DNA from: Bradyrhizobium sp. AUGA SZCCT0158
GTDB lineage: Bacteria; Pseudomonadota; Alphaproteobacteria; Rhizobiales; Xanthobacteraceae
Length of the DNA stretch: 64,000 nt
Direction: 5' to 3'
NCBI RefSeq assembly: GCF_018130065.1
Contig: NZ_JAFCME010000009.1
Span: 186,001-250,000 of the forward strand
In this document: one piece after another, positions 52,515-58,499 of the stretch
How the letters are laid out: every line of letters begins with the position of its first letter
How positions within the stretch are numbered: position 1 is the stretch's first letter
Notes under the pieces: generated by a model
What the model was told of the DNA's origin: nothing
The model's database searches: none
What the model saw: the letters and a program-made list of their open reading frames with translations, nothing else
Program-made: the position numbers and the translations under genes

Positions 52515-53162
52515 ATGCGTTTCATGCTTCAGGGATCGCGGCGATATTTCGGGCATCCGTTCGATCGACGAGAGCTCTTGGGCTTCGTCGGCACGCTGCT
52601 TGCGTCAGCAGCCCTCAGTTCGCCAGTGCGCGCCGCCGATCCTGCCGGCCGCGTTGAAGAGATCAAGGGCGAAGCGTTTGTCGATGCGAGCAACCAGCAG
52701 CGGCCTTTGCAGAAAGCATCCTCGCTTTTTGTCGGAGATCGCGTCGGGACGGGGCCATCCTCCCGCCTGACGATGTTGATGGGCGAGGACACGACGATCA
52801 AGCTCGGCGAAAAGGCGCAACTGGTCATTGACCAGTTTCTTTCGACCACCGGAGGCGAAATCTCGCTGCAGTCCGGTCCGTTGCTTTTTGACCGGCCGAG
52901 TGGAAGCCGGCCCGTCGCAATGAAGATCAGGAGTTCCTACGGCCTCATTGCCGTCCGTGGCACAAAATTCTTTGCCGGACCGAGCAACGGCGTTTTTGGC
53001 GTGTTTGTCGATCACGGCACAGTCACTGTTTCCGGAGGCGGGAGCGAGGTCGTGCTACAGGCGGGAGAGGGGACAAACCTGGCCACTCCGGGTTCGAAAC
53101 CCTCCGCGGCCACCAAGTGGGGCACGGAGCGGATTCGCGGCGCTTTGGACAGCGTCAGTTAG
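52515..53162 (+). CDS. FecR-domain protein with Tat-like signal
   Basis: A 215-residue exported protein. The N-terminus contains FDRRELLGFVGTLLASAALS, where twin Arg followed by hydrophobic residues resembles a Tat signal. The FecR domain follows: EEIKGEAFVDASNQQRPLQK, then SLFVGDRVGTGPSSRLTMLM, then IRSSYGLIAVRGTKFFAGPS, matching periplasmic FecR-fold proteins of unknown ligand. In alphaproteobacteria similar genes often precede CHASE2 cyclase genes, as here. It may sense an envelope signal and pass it to the cyclase whose sensor domain is also periplasmic; that is inference. Confidence 0.82.
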   Translation: MRFMLQGSRRYFGHPFDRRELLGFVGTLLASAALSSPVRAADPAGRVEEIKGEAFVDASNQQRPLQKASSLFVGDRVGTGPSSRLTMLMGEDTTIKLGEKAQLVIDQFLSTTGGEISLQSGPLLFDRPSGSRPVAMKIRSSYGLIAVRGTKFFAGPSNGVFGVFVDHGTVTVSGGGSEVVLQAGEGTNLATPGSKPSAATKWGTERIRGALDSVS

Positions 53163-53285
53163 CTTGTCTGATCAATTTCGCACGGCATGCAGGAAAACTT
53201 CACGATGGAGATCCTGAAGACGCGAAGAGATTTTCCGGTCTGACGTCAAATCATTGCAAACCGAGGCCTTTCATTCAGGCGACAA

Positions 53286-53984
53286 ATGTCCAGCAAAGAT
53301 ACTCTCGTTTCTCTTCTGTCGAAAACCGAACTCTTCAAGGGCCTGGCTCTCGAGGATCTCGAGGCCTGCATTCCGTCGTTTCGCGAAGCCAAATTCAAAA
53401 AGGGACAGGCGCTGTTTACGCGCGGCGAGCGCGCGACGGGCCTTTACCTCGTCGCGGAAGGACGTGTGCGACTGGCGATCGCCACCGAGGATGGTCGCGA
53501 ATTGAGCTTTCGTCATGCGACAGTGGGCGAACTGCTCGGTGAAATTGCGGCGCTTGATGGCGGCACAAGGAGCGCCGACGCTACCGCCCTCACGGCGGTG
53601 ACGACCTACCGGCTCGACAAGGAGGATTTTCGCAAGCTTTGGACCGCGCGGCCGGTGCTGTCCGAGCGGCTGATATCGTTTCTCTGCAGCCGACTGCGGG
53701 ACACCAGCGGACAACTTGAGTCGATCGCGCTCCATCCGATGCATGTCCGGCTGGCGCGCTTCTTCCTGGTCGCGATCGGCGACCGCAAGCCCGTGCCGGG
53801 AAAGCGGCTGCCGCTTGATCTCGGCATGTCACAGGGCGAACTCGCCTTGCTACTCGGCGCCAGTCGTCCCAAGATCAACGAGGCACTGGGCAAGCTGGAG
53901 GAAGTCGGCGCCATTGGCCGCACGCTGGACCGAATCTTCTGCGATCCGCTCAAGCTCGCCGAAGTTGACGGGTCTCATGCTTAG
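53286..53984 (+). CDS. Crp/Fnr-family transcriptional regulator
   Basis: A 232-residue regulator. The cyclic-nucleotide-binding domain (about 1-130) retains the phosphate-binding cassette: GEIAALDGGTRSADA contains the Gly-Glu and Arg-Ser that hold cNMP in CRP relatives. It has no N-terminal Cys cluster, so it is not an oxygen-sensing Fnr. The C-terminal winged helix-turn-helix is DLGMSQGELALLLGASRPKI with EALGKLEEVGAIG. Its end overlaps the adenylate cyclase start by eight bases, so sensor and messenger synthesis are co-expressed. It is the natural candidate to bind the CRP-type sites upstream of the glycine-rich peptide gene. Confidence 0.9.
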   Translation: MSSKDTLVSLLSKTELFKGLALEDLEACIPSFREAKFKKGQALFTRGERATGLYLVAEGRVRLAIATEDGRELSFRHATVGELLGEIAALDGGTRSADATALTAVTTYRLDKEDFRKLWTARPVLSERLISFLCSRLRDTSGQLESIALHPMHVRLARFFLVAIGDRKPVPGKRLPLDLGMSQGELALLLGASRPKINEALGKLEEVGAIGRTLDRIFCDPLKLAEVDGSHA

Positions 53985-56091
53985 CCAGCTTGGCAAGACT
54001 CATTCGGGTCTGATTGCCGGCATTCTAGCGCTCGCGCTGTTCCTCGCCGCCATATTGTTGATGCCGAGGGAATGGCGGAACGTATCTCGTGAAAGGGCAT
54101 TCGATGTGGTGCTTGCGGCCGACCGGCAGATCCGCCGATCGAAGCCGCAGGAGACAGCAAGCGCTGTTCCGGTCGTCGTTGTCGATATCGATCGGCGCAC
54201 GCTTGACATTTTGGGGCCGTGGCCGTGGCCGCGCGAGACGATGGCGCGCCTCGTCGAAGCGGTGGCCAGTGGCAAGCCGGCCGTCGTTGGAATCGATGTC
54301 CTCTTTACACAGGCGGACACCCGCTCTCCAGCCGCGTTGGCGCGACAGCTCGGCTCTCTCACCGGCAATCAGGATATCAGCGCGCTCGCCGGCGGTCTTC
54401 TCGACGGTGACAAGCATCTCGCCGCGGCGATGAAGGGCGTTCCGGTGGCGCTCGGATTTGTTCTCGATGCCGACAAGGTCGACGGCGTCCCAGGGGTGCC
54501 GGTTCTCGCACGCCGTCCGGTCGTGCTGGACGGTCTCTGGCGCATGACCGGCGGCCTCGGCCCGGTATCGCCGCTGGTCGACGCGGCGAAAGGGCTTGGC
54601 GCGCTTTCGTTGCCCGGAGACGCGGATGGCAGGATCAGGCGCGTGCCGCTCCTCGTCGGCGCCGGCGAAGCGACGCGACCGGGCCTGGCGCTGGAAGCGA
54701 TCCGGCTGTTTGAGCGCTCGCCGGCCTATTCCGTCGATGCCAACCCGCAGCGGATCATCGTCGGCGATCTCGACGTGCCGTTGCCCGGCGACGGCCTGCT
54801 GCGACTGGCCGGCGCCGACATCCGCAAACGGGAGGCGCGCACGATCTCCGCTGCTGACGTCGTGAGCAACAACGCCATGCATCGCGCGCGGCTTGCCGGC
54901 GCTATTGTATTGATCGGCGGGTCGGCGCCGGAGCTTGGCGGATTGCGCGAAACGGCAACTGATCCGCTTGTCCCGTCGGTCGAGATTCAGGCCGATGCCA
55001 TCCAGCAGATGTACGCGCGCCGGGCGCCACAAGCGGTTCCGTTAGGCTTTGCTCTGACCCTGATCATGGGATTGATCGCCGTGGTCGCGGCGTCCGCTTT
55101 GTCGCCGGTGTTGGGTGCCTTTGTCGGCCTGACCGCTTTGGCGGTTCTCTGGTCGGGGGCGATCCTCGCGTCTCTGCTCGGGGATCGGTTGATCGATCCT
55201 GTGATGCCGTCCATCGGAGGGCTGTTCGTCTTCATGACATCCTCCGTCAGCTCTTACGCGCTGGTGGCCCGTCGCGAAGCACGCATCCGGAGCCGATTCG
55301 AGCAACATCTGGCGCCGGCGGTTGTGAAGCGGATCGCTGAGAATCCGGGCCTCCTGAAGTTGAGCGGTGAGAAGCGCGAGATCACCGCGCTGTGGACCGA
55401 CATCGAGGACTTTACCGCGATGACGCATCGCGCAGGACCCGAACAGCTTGTCGCGGTGCTCGACGAATATATTGAAGGGATGGCGGCCATTGTGATGAAG
55501 CATGGCGGGATGGTCGATAAGATCGTCGGCGACTCCGTCCACGCGTTCTTCAACGCGCCGCTCGATCTCAAAGATCATCCGCAACGCGCGCTCGACTGCG
55601 CCGAGGAGATCCGGATATGGGCGAAGGGATTCCAGTCCCGGATCGAACCGTCTCACATCGGCTTTGGCCGCACGCGTATCGGAATCGAAACCGGTGAAGC
55701 CATTGTCGGCGATATCGGGATCAGGTCAAAGCTCGACTACACTGCCCACGGCGATTCCATCAATTCGGCGGCGCGCCTGGAGGCGCTCAACAAGCGTTAT
55801 GGATCGACCATCTGTGTCGGGCCATTCGCGGCCGCGCGCTGCACGACAACCCTGTTCAGGCCGCTCGGTGTCGCGTCACTGCGCGGCCTTGACGTGCCCG
55901 TCGAGGTTTTTGAACCCTGGCCGCCGGAGGCCTCGGCGGATTGGCGCGAACGATATATTGCGGCGTATCGATTGATCGAAGGCGATAAGACCGGCGCGGC
56001 GCAGTTGTTTGAAGGCTTGGCTGCGGAGTGTCCCGGCGACCCCGTTCCGCGCCTGCTGGCCGCGGAGTTGCGGGCCGTGCTGTCGACTTAA
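53977..56091 (+). CDS. CHASE2-domain adenylate cyclase
   Basis: A 704-residue membrane cyclase starting at ATG 53977 inside the Crp gene end; the frame is open earlier but overlaps that gene fully. TM1 is at about 8-27 (SGLIAGILALALFLAAILLM). The CHASE2 sensor (about 30-330) follows with VVVVDIDRRTLDILGPWPWP, the typical block. Two or three helices (about 350-430) precede the class III catalytic domain: LWTDIEDFTAM and KIVGDSVHAFF give the two metal Asp residues, Lys in MVDKIVGD and Asp in KLDYTAHGDSIN favour ATP as substrate, and NSAARLEALNKR completes the site. It should make cAMP in response to a periplasmic signal. Confidence 0.92.
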   Translation: MLSQLGKTHSGLIAGILALALFLAAILLMPREWRNVSRERAFDVVLAADRQIRRSKPQETASAVPVVVVDIDRRTLDILGPWPWPRETMARLVEAVASGKPAVVGIDVLFTQADTRSPAALARQLGSLTGNQDISALAGGLLDGDKHLAAAMKGVPVALGFVLDADKVDGVPGVPVLARRPVVLDGLWRMTGGLGPVSPLVDAAKGLGALSLPGDADGRIRRVPLLVGAGEATRPGLALEAIRLFERSPAYSVDANPQRIIVGDLDVPLPGDGLLRLAGADIRKREARTISAADVVSNNAMHRARLAGAIVLIGGSAPELGGLRETATDPLVPSVEIQADAIQQMYARRAPQAVPLGFALTLIMGLIAVVAASALSPVLGAFVGLTALAVLWSGAILASLLGDRLIDPVMPSIGGLFVFMTSSVSSYALVARREARIRSRFEQHLAPAVVKRIAENPGLLKLSGEKREITALWTDIEDFTAMTHRAGPEQLVAVLDEYIEGMAAIVMKHGGMVDKIVGDSVHAFFNAPLDLKDHPQRALDCAEEIRIWAKGFQSRIEPSHIGFGRTRIGIETGEAIVGDIGIRSKLDYTAHGDSINSAARLEALNKRYGSTICVGPFAAARCTTTLFRPLGVASLRGLDVPVEVFEPWPPEASADWRERYIAAYRLIEGDKTGAAQLFEGLAAECPGDPVPRLLAAELRAVLST

Positions 56092-56105
56092 GACAGATGT
56101 AGCGC

Positions 56106-57959
56106 TCACAGCCTGGTCAGCGCACCGCTTCCTAGAATGGCGGCAATAGCGGAATTGCCCTCCGCTTCGAGCACTGTGATGCGCTCCCGCGCCCAGAGAT
56201 AGGCTGAGTCGAAAATCTCGGTGTGGCGTTCGAATTCGGTTACGCCGACTCCGGCCGGAATTGGTGGCCGCATGACGTGATCGGTCGGTGCGGCCGGGAT
56301 CGTATCATAGCGCTGATGGGCGACGAGACTGCGCCACAGCACGTTGACCGCGTTGGGCGCCGCCGGAAGCAGCTTCTTGCGGAACGGCACCAGCATCGCG
56401 GCAGCCAGTTCCAGCCGGCCGGGCAACGCCGCGTAGTCGACGTCAAACGTCTCGACCTCGGGTTCGCCGAAATGCACGACCAGATTGGGGCCGCTCTTGA
56501 GTTGATGCATCGGATCCAGCGGGACGTTATCGATCAGGCATCCGTCGACCAGCATCGCGCCGTCCCTGGTGTAGAAGGGCGGCAACAGCCCGGGTATGGC
56601 GCTCGATGCGCGCACCGCCTGCCAGAGCAACCCCGACTGGATCAGCTCGAGGCAGTGCGTCGAAAGGTTGGTTGCGACCGCCGCGAACGGCCGCCAGCAG
56701 TCCTCGATCCTGCACTCCGCCCCGTACTGTTCGGCGAGCGCGCGATCGAACGCCTTGTGATCCAGCAGAGCGTATCGCGGCCAGGTCGGGCGGCGGAAGC
56801 TGCGGCTCTTCACGAAGATCTCGTGGGCGCCGCGTTCGAGACGGTCAGCCTCGAAGTTCTTGGCGAAGCCGGCGGCCATGGCGGAGCCGACGCTGGTGCC
56901 GACAAAGATATCGAACATCACGCCGCGCTCGCGAAACGCCTTGTAGATGCCGGCATGGGCGAATCCGAAGCTTCCGCCTCCCGCGGCCACGAATCCAATC
57001 GCACGCCCGGACAGAAAGCGGATCAGGCTGTCGATGTCGAGCTGATCCTCGAGCGCGACGTGGTGGTGCATGAAGCAGGGCAGGCGCGCGAGCCACGCCG
57101 TGGTGCCGCTGACTTCGCCGCTGCGCCGGTCATGGATACGCACGATCCGGCGGGCCGACACCGGATGCACCTGGCAGGCGAAGGTTTCGATATCTGTCAG
57201 GCTTTCCGCAGGCGCATCTCCGCGACATGCCAGCACCACCATGTCCGCCTGCCGGATCGCCTTCCGCGTCCAGGCCGGCACCTCACCGCTGCCGAGATAA
57301 ATCACGAGCGGCGAAACCTGCTCGAGCTTGTTGAGCCAGTCGGTGACTTCGGGGGCATCCAGCTCGCGGCCGGGAAACATCGAGCTGACGCGGGCCGGAT
57401 CGACGACCTGGGCGTTGGTCCTAGCGAGGGTCTCGCGCATGCGCCGATAAAAGTCGGCTGGAATCGGCTCAAAACCACCATCGATCAGCGCCACCGTGCG
57501 CGCCATCGGCGAGGTGCGGGTCGTTGGAATCTGTTCCGTTCGCTTTGCAAACCGAAGCGCGAGCGCTGCAAGCAGCGCCTCGGCAATCGCCGGCGTGCTC
57601 TCCGCGAGGCTGTGGTAGGCGGCCCGCGTCAGCACGAGCACGCTGGTATCGCGGATGGCGATCACATTGGCGGTACGGGCAAGGTTGGCGAAGAACCCGA
57701 TTTCACCGACCAATTCGCCGGCGCGGAGTTCGGCGATGGGGAGAGAGTCGCCGGTTCGGCGTACCGCGAGGGCACCGTGCAAAACGATATAGAGTGAGTC
57801 GGCAGGGTCCCCCTGCGCCACCAGCATTTCGCCGCGGACGAGATCTTGCCGGACCATGGCATCAAAGGTCTTGAATCGCTGCTCCGGCGTGAGCGCCTTG
57901 AACAACGCGAGATCCTCCGACAGCCTCCCCCACGCAAATACCGGTCCTGGCTTACTCAT
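56106..57959 (-). CDS. Cyclic-nucleotide-binding patatin-like phospholipase
   Basis: A 617-residue protein that is convergent with the cyclase. The N-terminal cNMP domain (about 15-130) has GELVGEIGFFANLARTANVI, keeping the Glu and Arg-Thr-Ala of binding-competent cassettes. The middle part is helical. The patatin domain (about 310-510) has an oxyanion-type loop GFVAAGGGSFGFAHAGIYKA, nucleophile elbow GTSVGSAMAAG and Asp in MLVDGCLIDNVP, completing the Ser-Asp dyad. It resembles NTE-like bacterial phospholipases fused to CNB domains. With the cyclase next to it, cAMP may control lipid hydrolysis at the membrane. No transmembrane helix is obvious. Confidence 0.92.
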   Translation of the reverse strand: MSKPGPVFAWGRLSEDLALFKALTPEQRFKTFDAMVRQDLVRGEMLVAQGDPADSLYIVLHGALAVRRTGDSLPIAELRAGELVGEIGFFANLARTANVIAIRDTSVLVLTRAAYHSLAESTPAIAEALLAALALRFAKRTEQIPTTRTSPMARTVALIDGGFEPIPADFYRRMRETLARTNAQVVDPARVSSMFPGRELDAPEVTDWLNKLEQVSPLVIYLGSGEVPAWTRKAIRQADMVVLACRGDAPAESLTDIETFACQVHPVSARRIVRIHDRRSGEVSGTTAWLARLPCFMHHHVALEDQLDIDSLIRFLSGRAIGFVAAGGGSFGFAHAGIYKAFRERGVMFDIFVGTSVGSAMAAGFAKNFEADRLERGAHEIFVKSRSFRRPTWPRYALLDHKAFDRALAEQYGAECRIEDCWRPFAAVATNLSTHCLELIQSGLLWQAVRASSAIPGLLPPFYTRDGAMLVDGCLIDNVPLDPMHQLKSGPNLVVHFGEPEVETFDVDYAALPGRLELAAAMLVPFRKKLLPAAPNAVNVLWRSLVAHQRYDTIPAAPTDHVMRPPIPAGVGVTEFERHTEIFDSAYLWARERITVLEAEGNSAIAAILGSGALTRL

Positions 57960-58143
57960 CGGCGACTTCCACTGCGATGCTGCGATGCTATCGCCGAAGG
58001 GGCGAGACTGCGAGCAATATCAGGGTCCGTCGCTTGCTGCGGCAACTGTCGATGGCCGAGCGCGGGTCCGGACAGGCGGTCATGGCCGCGCGCTGCTGCG
58101 CAGCAAAAGGGGAATGCGGCACTGCAACGACCGTATAAGACAA

Positions 58144-58171
58144 AAGAGACCGCCTGCTGAGGCGGTCTCTT
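58144..58171 (-). terminator. Intrinsic terminator of the glycine-rich peptide gene
   Basis: An 11-bp perfect stem (AAGAGACCGCC/GGCGGTCTCTT) with a six-base loop, 23 bases past the peptide stop. On the minus strand it is followed by TTGTCTTA, a usable T-tract. Confidence 0.85.
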
Positions 58172-58194
58172 CCGTGGTGTCAGACCTTCAGCGT

Positions 58195-58368
58195 TTAGAA
58201 GGGGAAGATGTTGCGGATGAGGTTACGGAGCCAGCCGAGGCCGTCGCCGCCACCGGTGCCGTTGCCGCCGCCGCCGCCGGTGCCGCCACCGGTGCCGCTG
58301 CCGTGCCCGGCAGGTTTGCCGCCGCTAACGATGGAAAGCTCTTTGTCATTGAGAAGTTCGTGGTTCAT
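58195..58368 (-). CDS. Double-glycine leader precursor peptide, glycine-rich core (bacteriocin-like)
   Basis: A 57-residue peptide with AGGAGG five bases before its ATG. The leader is MNHELLNDKELSIVSGG, which fits the class II bacteriocin leader pattern: Leu at -12, Glu-Leu at -8/-7, Val at -4 and Gly-Gly at -2/-1. Cleavage would leave a 40-residue core that starts KPAGHGSGT, continues with glycine-rich stretches, and ends DGLGWLRNLIRNIFPF, a Trp/Leu/Ile/Phe amphipathic tail with two Arg. No Cys is present, so no disulfide or lanthionine is possible. The gene lies 130 bases downstream of an NHLM-type export cassette that contains an active C39 peptidase, the enzyme class that cuts such leaders. 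A secreted antimicrobial or signalling peptide is inferred. Confidence 0.8.
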   Translation of the reverse strand: MNHELLNDKELSIVSGGKPAGHGSGTGGGTGGGGGNGTGGGDGLGWLRNLIRNIFPF

Positions 58369-58447
58369 GGTCGCCTCCTGTTTCTAGCGAAGGGAGAATC
58401 CGCTTCGTCTATGGTCAGGAGATTAAGACCCGCGCCGGCCTGGCGCC

Positions 58448-58461
58448 GTGATTGGCATCAC
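58448..58461. promoter_or_regulatory. CRP-type palindrome A upstream of the peptide gene
   Basis: GTGATTGGCATCAC is a perfect GTGAT-N4-ATCAC palindrome, the core of CRP sites (GTGA-N6-TCAC). Its centre is about 86 bases upstream of the peptide ATG. Confidence 0.65.
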
Positions 58462-58485
58462 GCTGCGAAACGACGTTCGCGCCGG

Positions 58486-58499
58486 GTGATTCATATCAC
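58486..58499. promoter_or_regulatory. CRP-type palindrome B upstream of the peptide gene
   Basis: GTGATTCATATCAC is a second perfect GTGAT-N4-ATCAC palindrome, 38 bases from palindrome A and touching the stop codon of the exporter gene. Two such sites in 52 bases make chance unlikely. A Crp-family gene is encoded 4.5 kb away. Confidence 0.65.

Noticed and set aside
53085..53116. GGGTTCGAAACCC followed by GCGGCCACCA looks like a tRNA 3' end or attachment site
   Set aside because: The T-stem pairs only three bases, no matching acceptor 5' strand lies upstream, and the segment is in-frame coding for the FecR-like protein.
53286..53984. Oxygen-sensing Fnr/FixK protein
   Set aside because: No Cys cluster at the N-terminus, the cNMP cassette is retained, and the palindromes found have G/C outer bases as in CRP sites rather than TTGAT-N4-ATCAA.
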